DNA of 64,000 nt. Origin: Paenibacillus xylanexedens. Its GTDB lineage: Bacteria; Bacillota; Bacilli; Paenibacillales; Paenibacillaceae. Shown piece by piece: positions 37,865-45,921 of the stretch (positions are counted from its first letter, which is position 1; each line of letters opens with the position of its first letter). The translations under genes were made by a program, and so were the position numbers. The notes beneath the pieces were generated by a model. That model did no database searches, had not been told where the DNA came from, and worked only from the letters and a program-made list of their open reading frames with translations. The stretch is taken from contig NZ_VEBF01000002.1 in assembly GCF_007676705.1 (NCBI RefSeq), positions 372,001 through 436,000 of the forward strand, in the 5' to 3' direction.

Positions 37865-38887
37865 CTACTCACCACCCGTTAGCAGACTCTGCTGTTCATC
37901 TGATTGTAAAGCTTGAGCAGAATGATCCATGCTTTCCGTAACAGCCCCTGCTCCGTTTCCCGATCCATCATTCCACATCACTCCATCTGATGCTGCCGAA
38001 TTATTCGCTGATGGACGACTGTTATAGGTAACTGAGGATTGTGCCACATCCTGTTCTACCCCTTTTGATGGTGCTGTCATGGAGGCAGCCAGCGAACTTT
38101 CAAGCGAACTTCGAACCTGTCTGGATAACTCCTGCTCGGCCCGTCGAACAATATTCGGATCACTCTCCAGCAGTTTTAACACTTCTGAATTGGCAGGGTA
38201 CGTCGCGATTGCAGGTGTCTGAAATTGTGGTTCTACATAGGTTAAGGCATAGATTGAAGCTTTATGTAAATAGGCATCTACTATTGCACTTGAGAGTGAC
38301 AGAATCTCTTCCTCCGTCATCGTAATCCATAAGGTAGCTGCGTTTAGTCGTTCCACTTTCTTCTTCGATAAGAGAACATAATCTTGTCCTGTGGGGAACT
38401 GGATGCGCACATCAATAATATCTCCTTTAACGAGTGAAGACGGCAGTAGGACAACCTGCAGCTCTCGATTTCTTAAATCGGGCGGAGCCGGCGTATCCTC
38501 ATACACCATTTCGGTGGTAATGGCTGTTCCTTTTTTTAATTCTATTTTGGCCACCTGGCCTTCCATTTGCTTGGTACTGGACCAGAGATTTCGAGGCGCC
38601 TGTGCATCCGGAACAGCAATGAGCTTCAGATCCTCCGGTAATATCGGTTCACCTGCTTCAATATCCCGAATCGTAACCCAGCCTTGTGCTCCCGAATTCC
38701 ATTGCTGCTTTAATTCAGCTTCCTTTTCCTCATATGCTGATAAATAACGGGCTTCTACGGCTGACCTGACATCACCCATCGTTTTGACATTATAAATAAC
38801 ATATCCTGCGAATACCAACCCTATAGTTCCTGCTCCGATAAGCCCGGCATAGATCAGTTGACGGCTTTGTTTTCTTAATTTAGACAA
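37865..38887 (-). CDS. SAF-domain (CpaB/RcpC-like) protein
   Basis: Membrane-anchored protein of 340 residues. One N-terminal membrane helix (IYAGLIGAGTIGLVFAGYVIY) precedes an SAF domain (VTIRDIEAGEPILPEDLKLIA ... VAKIELKKGTAITTEMV in part), as in CpaB/RcpC of Tad systems and FlgA. The C-terminal 100 residues are Ser/Asn/Gln-rich and look disordered. The start is TTG 38887, eight bases after AGGAG. In Gram-negative Tad systems CpaB works with the secretin; with no secretin here, it may hold the pilus base to the wall. Confidence 0.82.
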   Translation of the reverse strand: MSKLRKQSRQLIYAGLIGAGTIGLVFAGYVIYNVKTMGDVRSAVEARYLSAYEEKEAELKQQWNSGAQGWVTIRDIEAGEPILPEDLKLIAVPDAQAPRNLWSSTKQMEGQVAKIELKKGTAITTEMVYEDTPAPPDLRNRELQVVLLPSSLVKGDIIDVRIQFPTGQDYVLLSKKKVERLNAATLWITMTEEEILSLSSAIVDAYLHKASIYALTYVEPQFQTPAIATYPANSEVLKLLESDPNIVRRAEQELSRQVRSSLESSLAASMTAPSKGVEQDVAQSSVTYNSRPSANNSAASDGVMWNDGSGNGAGAVTESMDHSAQALQSDEQQSLLTGGE

Positions 38888-38913
38888 AAGAGGCTCTCCT
38901 TTCGTAATCTCCT

Positions 38914-40392
38914 CTAATCATGTACTTTCCTCCGTGAAAAGAACGAACGTTTCTTGGGCTGCTGTGCCATCATATGCGTTAAAATACGAGAAAACACTTT
39001 ATCCATCTGTGCGTCCTTGTCAAAAGGATCAATATGTAACGGCAAACTGTATACACTTGTTGTGTCCAGTACTTTACGAATACGCTGAACAGCTTCACTT
39101 GCTGCCAGGGGCAGACAATATATCCATTTATCTCGTGGATACCGATGATGGGATCGAACAAATGCGCCAATCTCCGCCTGTCTCCATTCAGCACCTGAAC
39201 CGATAACAATCGGCAGATCTGCACGCAGGAATTCTTCCAACCTATTCTGGTCCTGACCACTACCGAGGTCCATCACGATGAACTGGTAGCTCCCCCCAAG
39301 TAAAGACAAAATATCCGCTCGTCCGGATTGTTTCCAATAATGCACACCATCCACTGCAAACTGTCTGCCTACAGGCACCGGTTTACCCGCTTGAGCGATT
39401 TGTTGGATTCTTGCAAAGGATTGAGAACGAGGTGACATTTCAATCACAGCTACTTTGAAATTTTGCCTTTCGAGATAATGACTAATAGCTATAGCGGTGT
39501 GGGTAACCCCTACACCAGATGAAGCACCAGTCAGGGCAATAACTCTTGTTCCCCCATTCAAGGTCATCGTTGTATCTCCACCGGGCGTTGTTCCCCCGGG
39601 TATTCGGAGCAGTTCCTTTCTTACCTCATCGGCAGATTGGAATCGCTCTTCGGCATTATACCTTAACAGTCTTCTCGCCACAGGGATGTATGTCCGCGGA
39701 ACATCACTCCGGATAGAGCTTTCCACACCCTGAATCCATTCCGTATACGCACCACTTGTCATAAGATACAGGAGCAATGCTCCAAGTCCATATAGATCTG
39801 AACGGGCATCGGTCTGACCTGAACCATATTGTTCAGGTGCGGCGAAACCAGCGGTTCCCAACTTGACCGTATCTTCTGCATTTTGCGCTTTGTAGCTTCT
39901 GGCGATGCCAAAATCAATTAATCTTACTTCATGTTCCGGCGTGATCATGATGTTTGATGGTTTCAGATCCCTATAGATCACAGGTGGATTCAGATTATGC
40001 AAATAACTCAACACATCCAGCAATTGAAGCACCAGCTCCGTCAACTGCTCCATCGGGATCTTCCCGCGACACTGCTTGAAATACTCACTAAGCGTTAATC
40101 CTTCGATGTATTCCATCACCAAGTACGTGTACCCATCCTCATCCGGGACAAAAAAATCAACGATTTGGGGCAATCTTGGATGGCGAAGGGATGTCAACAG
40201 CGCCGCCTCCGTCTCCATACTGCCTTCATATGGCATAGCTGTTACGCTTTCTTTAATGGCCCAAATCTTGCCTGGCAACTTCAGATCCTCCGCCTCGTAT
40301 ACATGGCTCATTCCGCCTGTACCCAGAATGGATACGATACGGTATCTACCTCCCAGCAGGCTTCCGCGTTCCAGCCTGGCCGGATGTCTCAT
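38914..40392 (-). CDS. Hanks-type Ser/Thr kinase fused to MinD-like domain
   Basis: Protein of 492 residues, first gene of the pilus-like operon. Residues about 17-265 are an intact eukaryotic-like kinase: Gly loop GTGGMSHVY (24-32), Lys47, catalytic YRDLKPSN (Asp142), DFG 160-162, AAPEQY (APE 185-187). No PASTA repeats or membrane helix follow. Residues about 282-480 resemble a MinD/ParA ATPase (VIALTGASSGVGVTHTAIAI, FIVMDLGSG), but both Walker A lysines are missing. AAGGAG precedes ATG 40392. It probably controls the secretion machine by phosphorylation; that is inference. Confidence 0.88.
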   Translation of the reverse strand: MRHPARLERGSLLGGRYRIVSILGTGGMSHVYEAEDLKLPGKIWAIKESVTAMPYEGSMETEAALLTSLRHPRLPQIVDFFVPDEDGYTYLVMEYIEGLTLSEYFKQCRGKIPMEQLTELVLQLLDVLSYLHNLNPPVIYRDLKPSNIMITPEHEVRLIDFGIARSYKAQNAEDTVKLGTAGFAAPEQYGSGQTDARSDLYGLGALLLYLMTSGAYTEWIQGVESSIRSDVPRTYIPVARRLLRYNAEERFQSADEVRKELLRIPGGTTPGGDTTMTLNGGTRVIALTGASSGVGVTHTAIAISHYLERQNFKVAVIEMSPRSQSFARIQQIAQAGKPVPVGRQFAVDGVHYWKQSGRADILSLLGGSYQFIVMDLGSGQDQNRLEEFLRADLPIVIGSGAEWRQAEIGAFVRSHHRYPRDKWIYCLPLAASEAVQRIRKVLDTTSVYSLPLHIDPFDKDAQMDKVFSRILTHMMAQQPKKRSFFSRRKVHD

Positions 40393-40416
40393 ATCAATTC
40401 CTCCTTCAATACACAA

Positions 40417-40489
40417 CAAAAAAGGGAAAGCTTCACCGAAGAAGAACAGACCGGATATCCGGTTTCGTTCACTTCGGGATGCTTTCCCT
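40417..40489 (-). terminator. Long compound hairpin terminator
   Basis: Minus strand: GGGAAAGC at the base pairs with GCTTTCCC, enclosing CCGAAGTGAAC / GTTCTTCTTCGG and the perfect ACCGGATATCCGGT, followed by TTTTTT. It lies between the RlmM-like gene and the kinase gene, ending 24 bases before the latter's start codon, so it either terminates the former or forms an attenuator for the pilus-like operon. Confidence 0.75.
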
Positions 40490-40582
40490 CAGGCTTGTTA
40501 TGGTTAATATTGGTATCATTATAGTACAGGCAGGAATAGATTGTAAAGCACAAAATTTAATGAGCTTAATCGAATCAATTTC

Positions 40583-41632
40583 TTAATATTTGACCATATA
40601 AAGTGTAATCTCTTCGCGGTTATGAAATAACTGCTTGGAACGTTGAATCTGCATCCGTGAACGCTCAAACGTATCAATGACGTCTTTAATGAGCGCGAGC
40701 GGCTTTTTATGCAACAGTTTCACGGTAACGATGGCTGTTCCCCCAGGCTGAAGGCTATACAGAAGATCCGATACAAGGCGGCTCATCAGCTTGGGACTCC
40801 AACTCATATCACATACGAGCAGATCAAATTCTCCTTCGCGGAAACGCACATCCCCCGCATTTTTTTTCAAGAAAGTCAGTTTGGGTGATGTCAGCAGGGT
40901 CGGATCCATCTTCGCCGGATCTACCGCCGTTACTTCAATCCCGCGTTCAAGCAGGAACGAGGTCCATCCGCCTGGTGCTGCACCGATATCGAGTGCTTTA
41001 TGAAAAGAAGTGAAATCAATACCAAACGTTTGCTCAGCTTCAAGTAATTTGAACTTAGCCCGCGAGATCTGTCCGTCTTCTTTTTGAAAACGTACAGCTC
41101 CCCCACTCCAGTCTGACAGATTCTGTTCAGGTCTGGATACGCCAGCATACAACATATCATTCGCAGCAAATACGGAAATGACATATTCAGCATCACGCAC
41201 TACCCATTCACAACCTAGCTCATCCAGCTTTTCTGTCAGCAATTGCTTCAATGAGGCCGCATTTTCTTGCCAAAAGGACCCCTCTGTCTTCCTTACCTGC
41301 AATACGACAGGGGTGCCGGACAATTCCTTATGATTCAGGACGAATGCAATCAATTTCTCAATAGACTGTTCCGAATCTTCTGTATTCTCCTGAAACTGAA
41401 CAGGCTGAATATGACGTAAAAACGTTGGATACTCTTCCCACAGCTTACCTGCAACTTCTTCCTCCGCTACAGGCAGACCCGCAAGCAAAATTTCTCCTGG
41501 TACGAGTACCGTGCTCTTGACCGCACCAAACGTACGGCGCAACTCTTCCTGAGCATAAGGGGCAAAGCCATGATTAGCTGTACATATAAAACGGGAGAAG
41601 TTGCCTTCTTCCCAAGACGATTGTTTACTCAA
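40583..41632 (-). CDS. RlmM-like SAM-dependent methyltransferase
   Basis: Protein of 349 residues. The C-terminal half is an FtsJ/RrmJ-type Rossmann methyltransferase (KALDIGAAPGGWTSFLLERG, LLVCDMSWSPKLM, GGTAIVTVKLLHKKP), holding the K-D-K-type catalytic set of 2'-O-ribose methyltransferases. The N-terminal half looks like a THUMP-type RNA-binding region, as in RlmM of 23S rRNA. The start is TTG 41632, nine bases after GGAGGG. It is the last gene of the operon beginning with the YutF-type HAD. The RNA target is not known. Confidence 0.85.
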   Translation of the reverse strand: MSKQSSWEEGNFSRFICTANHGFAPYAQEELRRTFGAVKSTVLVPGEILLAGLPVAEEEVAGKLWEEYPTFLRHIQPVQFQENTEDSEQSIEKLIAFVLNHKELSGTPVVLQVRKTEGSFWQENAASLKQLLTEKLDELGCEWVVRDAEYVISVFAANDMLYAGVSRPEQNLSDWSGGAVRFQKEDGQISRAKFKLLEAEQTFGIDFTSFHKALDIGAAPGGWTSFLLERGIEVTAVDPAKMDPTLLTSPKLTFLKKNAGDVRFREGEFDLLVCDMSWSPKLMSRLVSDLLYSLQPGGTAIVTVKLLHKKPLALIKDVIDTFERSRMQIQRSKQLFHNREEITLYMVKY

Positions 41633-41638
41633 ATTGTG

Positions 41639-42418
41639 TTACCCTCCAGAACGTACGCGTATCCAAGGACGACCGTCATCCCACTGGATATCGACAGGGA
41701 CATCGTACGTATGCTTAATTGTATCCTGTGTCAAAACTTCATGCTTGGGGCCTGCCGCAGCAATACGTCCATCGCGGATCAAGGCCACATGTGTAAATAA
41801 AGGTACGATCTCTTCAACATGATGTGTTACATACACAACTGTGATGTTACGTTGGCGCAGACGATCAATCTCAGCCAGCATTTTCTCACGTTCATATAAG
41901 TCTAGCCCGGCACAAGGCTCGTCCATAATCAGCAATTTTGGCTCAGCCATTAATGAACGAGCAAGCATGACTTTTTTGCGCTCTCCCTGGGATAACGTTC
42001 CAAGCGGGTTGTTGGCCAGGTTGGCAAAGCCCATATCATCTAACAAACTCATCGCCTTGGCTTTCACTTCACCAGGAATCGTCTGATAAAAACGCAAAAA
42101 AGCGTACGCTCCTGTAGCGACGACCTCCCATACCGGATCTCGGGGTGTTAATTTCTCAATCAACGTTTGGCTGATATAACCGATTTCCTTACGAACTTCC
42201 CTGACGTCACATTGTCCATACAGATTACCAAGTACTTCAATGCGCCCCTGGCTTGGAAACATATATCCGTTCATCATTTCCAGTAATGTTGTTTTGCCAG
42301 AACCATTCCGACCCAGAATAACCCAATGTTCACCTTGTTCGATGCGCAAATGTACGTTATCCAAAATCTGATTCTCTTCTCGTCTGAGTGAGACATGTTC
42401 CATCGAAATTATACTCAT
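41639..42418 (-). CDS. YlmA-type ABC ATPase
   Basis: Single ABC domain of 259 residues with ILGRNGSGKTTLLEMMNG, TLSQGERKKVMLARSLM and LLIMDEPCAGLDLYER, and the switch His in VYVTHHVEEI. It looks like B. subtilis YlmA and related molybdate/iron-type ATPases. No permease is near it. It overlaps the thioredoxin gene by four bases (ATGA) and precedes the methyltransferase gene by six. Confidence 0.88.
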   Translation of the reverse strand: MSIISMEHVSLRREENQILDNVHLRIEQGEHWVILGRNGSGKTTLLEMMNGYMFPSQGRIEVLGNLYGQCDVREVRKEIGYISQTLIEKLTPRDPVWEVVATGAYAFLRFYQTIPGEVKAKAMSLLDDMGFANLANNPLGTLSQGERKKVMLARSLMAEPKLLIMDEPCAGLDLYEREKMLAEIDRLRQRNITVVYVTHHVEEIVPLFTHVALIRDGRIAAAGPKHEVLTQDTIKHTYDVPVDIQWDDGRPWIRVRSGG

Positions 42419-42732
42419 TTCAGCACCGCCTTCCGGATCTCAGAGAGCAAATGCTCTACAGAGCTCATCCGATAAACCATTTTTGGAACATCTTGCTGGC
42501 CGTCAAACAGCATCACGGCTGGTACGCTTGAAATTCGAAATTGTTGTACAAGTTCAGGAATGTCATGAATGTTCATTTCGGATAAAATACCTTCTGGCAG
42601 CATGTGCTCGACGACCTCCAACATCCGACGGGCTGCCGCACATGTCCCACATAAAGGCGTATATATAAATACAGCCTGTGGCATGCCTTCCCATACGCCT
42701 CGCATTAACATTTTGGATGTAATTGGCTTCAT
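42415..42732 (-). CDS. Thioredoxin-family protein
   Basis: Protein of 105 residues with the redox motif CGTC in FIYTPLCGTCAAARRML and the cis-proline in ISSVPAVMLFDG. Without a signal peptide or membrane anchor it is cytoplasmic. The stop of the preceding gene and this ATG overlap by one base (TAATG). Confidence 0.9.
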   Translation of the reverse strand: MKPITSKMLMRGVWEGMPQAVFIYTPLCGTCAAARRMLEVVEHMLPEGILSEMNIHDIPELVQQFRISSVPAVMLFDGQQDVPKMVYRMSSVEHLLSEIRKAVLK

Positions 42733-43070
42733 TAGCTTTCTTCTCCCGCGGCAACACGCAGCATGACCTCACCCGTCATTGGACCATTATGAATGGTTAC
42801 CGAATCAGGTTTATTGCTATACAACATCTCGTACATCTGACGTTTCCCAAACATACTGGACGTATGCAAATAGATCTCGCGCGGAAATAAACCTTCCCGT
42901 ACGATGGATGCCGCAACCTCACCGCCGTTAGGCGAATCCGGACCAAGCTCATAATCCAGAGACAAAATGTCCACGTCACCTTCTCTTAGCAGCATCAGGC
43001 ACTCTTCTGCATTTGTTGCCAGAACAAACCCTTTCGGACACGCCCGATAGTCATCCAAAAAAACATGCAT
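42732..43070 (-). CDS. Cyclic-phosphate-processing receiver-like protein
   Basis: Protein of 112 residues forming a stand-alone receiver-like fold: MHVFLDDYRACP at strand 1 and VDILSLDYELGPDSPNGGEVAASIV around the usual phospho-acceptor position. The pattern fits the cPRec family predicted to process cyclic phosphate ends of RNA or nucleotides (comparative-genomics proposal, recalled). No output domain is present. It lies 19 bases after nfo in a repair operon. Confidence 0.72.
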   Translation of the reverse strand: MHVFLDDYRACPKGFVLATNAEECLMLLREGDVDILSLDYELGPDSPNGGEVAASIVREGLFPREIYLHTSSMFGKRQMYEMLYSNKPDSVTIHNGPMTGEVMLRVAAGEES

Positions 43071-43089
43071 ACAATCGCTCCTCTCCCTT

Positions 43090-43938
43090 TTATAGCCAGG
43101 AACGCATGAGCGCTATATCATCATGGTGCGTTCCATCTTCGCCCGTTTCGGTCTCTAGCACAACAACCGCATTTTGGAACTCAGGCGCATTTAACAATGC
43201 TTTCATTGATTCATATCCGATATAACCCCGTCCGATCCTCGCATGTCTATCCTTACACGAACCAGACGCATATTTGGAATCATTAAAATGTACAGCAGCA
43301 ACATCATCCCAGTATCCCAGCACCCTGCCCTTATCGAGCATCGCCGCTTCGTTGCCTGAAGACCACAAACCTGAAGCAAAAGCATGGCATGTGTCAAAAC
43401 AAAAAGCAATATGCTCAGGATATCGGCTTAATTTGCGAATCTGTATCATTTCTTCCATTGTTGTGCCCATAGCGCCATGATCACCTGCCTGATTTTCAAG
43501 CAACACCTTTGAATGACCATTCCAATTCTCCAAGGCGGTATCCAGACAATGTATGAGGTTCTGATAGCCTTCCAGCGGATCGCTCGTTTTGATATGTCCA
43601 AAATGGACCACCGTACCGACAGAACCGCAAGCATTCGAAATTTCAAGGTCATTGCGAATTGACGCTATCGTAGCATGAAAGCCCGCCTCTCCACGGGTCA
43701 TGCCCAACGCCGGATTCGTGGGATAGGGGGAATGTGCAATGGAAGCAAGTCCCTGCTGTTCACACCAATCCCTGCACTGCTCAGCATCCTTGAGATCCAG
43801 ACTTTTCAGGCTGAGACTGCGCGGGTTCTTCGGAAAATACTGAAATGCCGTTGACCCCATCGCATGTGCTCTTTTGGCAGCCTGAAGAAATCCGCCTCTG
43901 GTGCTGACATGTGCCCCAATTCCGGATTTAGGCCTCAT
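43090..43938 (-). CDS. nfo: Endonuclease IV (AP endonuclease)
   Basis: Zinc enzyme of 282 residues that cuts DNA at abasic sites. Metal-binding motifs are present: GIGAHVSTRGGFLQAA, VVHFGHIK, VLLENQAGDHGAMG, FCFDTCHAFASG, AAVHFNDSK and DRHARIGRGYIG. The first in-frame Met of the family (MRPKSGIGAHVS) is ATG 43938, overlapping the mutM stop by 11 bases; the longer frame to 44055 is spurious. Following mutM, it would finish the repair step begun by the glycosylase. Confidence 0.94.
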   Translation of the reverse strand: MRPKSGIGAHVSTRGGFLQAAKRAHAMGSTAFQYFPKNPRSLSLKSLDLKDAEQCRDWCEQQGLASIAHSPYPTNPALGMTRGEAGFHATIASIRNDLEISNACGSVGTVVHFGHIKTSDPLEGYQNLIHCLDTALENWNGHSKVLLENQAGDHGAMGTTMEEMIQIRKLSRYPEHIAFCFDTCHAFASGLWSSGNEAAMLDKGRVLGYWDDVAAVHFNDSKYASGSCKDRHARIGRGYIGYESMKALLNAPEFQNAVVVLETETGEDGTHHDDIALMRSWL

Positions 43939-44749
43939 GCTGGCATTTCGGACAGAAGAATGCCTTCTTGCCCGTAATTTCCACGCGTTCAATTGTTCCC
44001 CCACATCGCGGACAAGTCTCGCCTTCCCGGTCGTACACCCGACATTGCTCGTCAAAGCTTCCTGTTTTGGTGTCTCCCTGCATCAGTGGCATCTCCATAT
44101 AACCACCCTCAGAAGCTGCTTCGCGAAGCACGGACTGCATCGAATGGAACAAGCGCTCCGTCAGCTCCGGCGAATTCGCAATGTTCTGCGTTTTGGAGCT
44201 TGGTCTCAGACCTGCAGCAAAAGCAATTTCATCGGAATAACAATTGCCGATCCCCGCAATAATATGCTGGTTCACCAATGTCGTCTTAAGCGTACCCCGA
44301 CGACCTTTCAACAGAGAAGCAAAACGTTCCACGTTCATCCGTCGATCCAGAGGTTCAGGTCCAAGATCAGACATCGCTTCTTCGGTTTCTTTTGAGGTAA
44401 GCAGATGTAAGTACCCCAAGCGCAGACCGATGAAGAATAAAATGTGATCTCCAAACTGGATCTCCACCTGTGTGGAACGATCAGGGCGCTCCTCTTCCGT
44501 GCCCCAGAAAATCATACCGCCCAACATGAGGTGCAGGACCAGACGTTTGCCATTGGCCAAGTGGAAAATCAGATGCTTCGCTCGGCGCTCAACAAATATG
44601 ATACGATTTCCTGTAAGTTCATTGATAAACAGATCAGGCTCCGTATTTATCGTTTTATCGCGGTTAATTACAACACCTGTAATCGGTAGATCAAGTATTT
44701 TCTCGGACAGCAAGGTCCGGTAATTTTCCATTTCCGGCAGTTCCGGCAT
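43928..44749 (-). CDS. mutM: Formamidopyrimidine-DNA glycosylase
   Basis: Removes oxidised purines such as 8-oxoguanine. The 273 residues begin with MPELPEMENY, giving the catalytic Pro2 and Glu3; the helix-two-turn-helix TTLVNQHIIAGIGNCYSDEI and the C-terminal zinc finger CPRC ... CPKC are intact. The loop RLGYLHLL departs from the usual R-FG-L, so a specialised relative of MutM (Fpg/Nei family) is possible. AAGGGG precedes the ATG. It lies between the YutF-type HAD gene and nfo. Confidence 0.9.
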   Translation of the reverse strand: MPELPEMENYRTLLSEKILDLPITGVVINRDKTINTEPDLFINELTGNRIIFVERRAKHLIFHLANGKRLVLHLMLGGMIFWGTEEERPDRSTQVEIQFGDHILFFIGLRLGYLHLLTSKETEEAMSDLGPEPLDRRMNVERFASLLKGRRGTLKTTLVNQHIIAGIGNCYSDEIAFAAGLRPSSKTQNIANSPELTERLFHSMQSVLREAASEGGYMEMPLMQGDTKTGSFDEQCRVYDREGETCPRCGGTIERVEITGKKAFFCPKCQHEA

Positions 44750-44755
44750 CGTACA

Positions 44756-45565
44756 TTACCCCTTTTTGGAAGCTTGGTCTGCCTCTTGCGACAGCCACTC
44801 CATCAATTTATGCAAATCTTCAAACACATGATCAGGTCGAGCCTTGGCTGCTTGAATGTGTCCATCCATATTATCCCGTGTTGTCACACCGGTAAGAACC
44901 AGCAATGTCTCACATCCTGCTGCCACTCCCGCTGCAATATCGGTACGCATATTGTCTCCGATCACTGCCACTTCATGAGACGCCAAGTTCAGCCGGCTAA
45001 TGGCTGACTTCATTATAACACTCGATGGCTTGCCAATAACGGTAGGATGGACGCCGGTTGCGGCTTCAATTGCTGCTCCGATCGTTCCGGCTCCAGGCGT
45101 CAGCCCATCATCCGAAGGGAGTTGCAGATCTGGGTTGGTCATGATGAATTTTGATCCCCCATTTATCCATCGGAGTGCCTTGGTCAATTTTTGATAAGAA
45201 AATTCACGATCAATCCCCTGTATGACATAGTCTGGATCATCCTCCGTCAACTGTAGCCCTGCTTCTTCTATGGCTTGCAGCAGCCCTGCTTCTCCAATAC
45301 AGGCCACTTTCGCACCCGGCGACTCCTCTGCAACGTATTCAGCAGCCGCCACTGCAGAAGTACATACTTGAGACGCATCCGCAGGTATTCCCATCCCGTT
45401 CAGATGATCTGCCACGCCTTGTGGTGTACGGGAAGAGTTGTTCGTTACAAATAAATACGGCTTGCCTAGCTCTTGCAGTGTTCGAATAAGCTGATCGGCT
45501 CCTTCGATACGATGTCTGCCATGATAGAGCGTACCATCCAAGTCAATCAGATAGGCCTTAATCAC
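44756..45565 (-). CDS. HAD-IIA phosphatase, YutF/NagD type
   Basis: Protein of about 269 residues with AYLIDLDGTLYHG (motif I), FVTNNSSRTP (motif II), the C2 cap, and the lysine and acidic motifs VIGKPSSVIM and VAVIGDNMRTDIAAG. It matches the Firmicute YutF group of p-nitrophenyl/nucleotide phosphatases. GTG 45565, ten bases after AAGGA, is preferred over the GTG three codons earlier. It begins a seven-gene operon. Confidence 0.9.
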   Translation of the reverse strand: MIKAYLIDLDGTLYHGRHRIEGADQLIRTLQELGKPYLFVTNNSSRTPQGVADHLNGMGIPADASQVCTSAVAAAEYVAEESPGAKVACIGEAGLLQAIEEAGLQLTEDDPDYVIQGIDREFSYQKLTKALRWINGGSKFIMTNPDLQLPSDDGLTPGAGTIGAAIEAATGVHPTVIGKPSSVIMKSAISRLNLASHEVAVIGDNMRTDIAAGVAAGCETLLVLTGVTTRDNMDGHIQAAKARPDHVFEDLHKLMEWLSQEADQASKKG

Positions 45566-45646
45566 ACACAGCACTTCCTTTCTTTATTCCATTAACATTT
45601 CATGTCCTTAATCATTTACCTCGAACTTTAACGCGAACCTATGTAT

Positions 45647-45793
45647 TCAGGCAAAAAATATGGGCTTGCTAGCATATGCACGCAACAAGTCGAACCAGAT
45701 CGAACACCGACGGTTTAACTCGCGCGCCTTCTGTACAAGCTTGTCATTTCCTGCGCTTTCCCGGAAAATAATTTGAATCATTTCCCTCTTCAT
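45647..45793 (-). CDS. Possible small protein of 48 residues
   Basis: An open frame between rnz and the YutF-type gene, starting at ATG 45793 with AGGATGG five bases before. It lies downstream of the rnz terminator, so it would need its own promoter. The product is basic (REMIQIIFRESAGND, ELNRRCSIWFD). No family recognised. It is the only candidate in the 356 bases between the two genes and may well be non-coding. Confidence 0.3.
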   Translation of the reverse strand: MKREMIQIIFRESAGNDKLVQKARELNRRCSIWFDLLRAYASKPIFFA

Positions 45794-45826
45794 ATTGCCC
45801 ATCCTACACGCTTTCTGACCAGATTG

Positions 45827-45862
45827 CAAAAGGGACCGCGGGAGTTCCTCTCCCTCAGTCCC
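45827..45862 (-). terminator. Intrinsic terminator of rnz
   Basis: Minus-strand stem GGGAC-TGA-GGGAG / CTCCC-GCG-GTCCC with an internal loop, followed by TTTT. Confidence 0.7.
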
Positions 45863-45921
45863 GTGCAATTTCCCGGTTCTTCATGTGACGTGTTTAGCCG
45901 TGCCCTGGTTCGCAGTCATGG

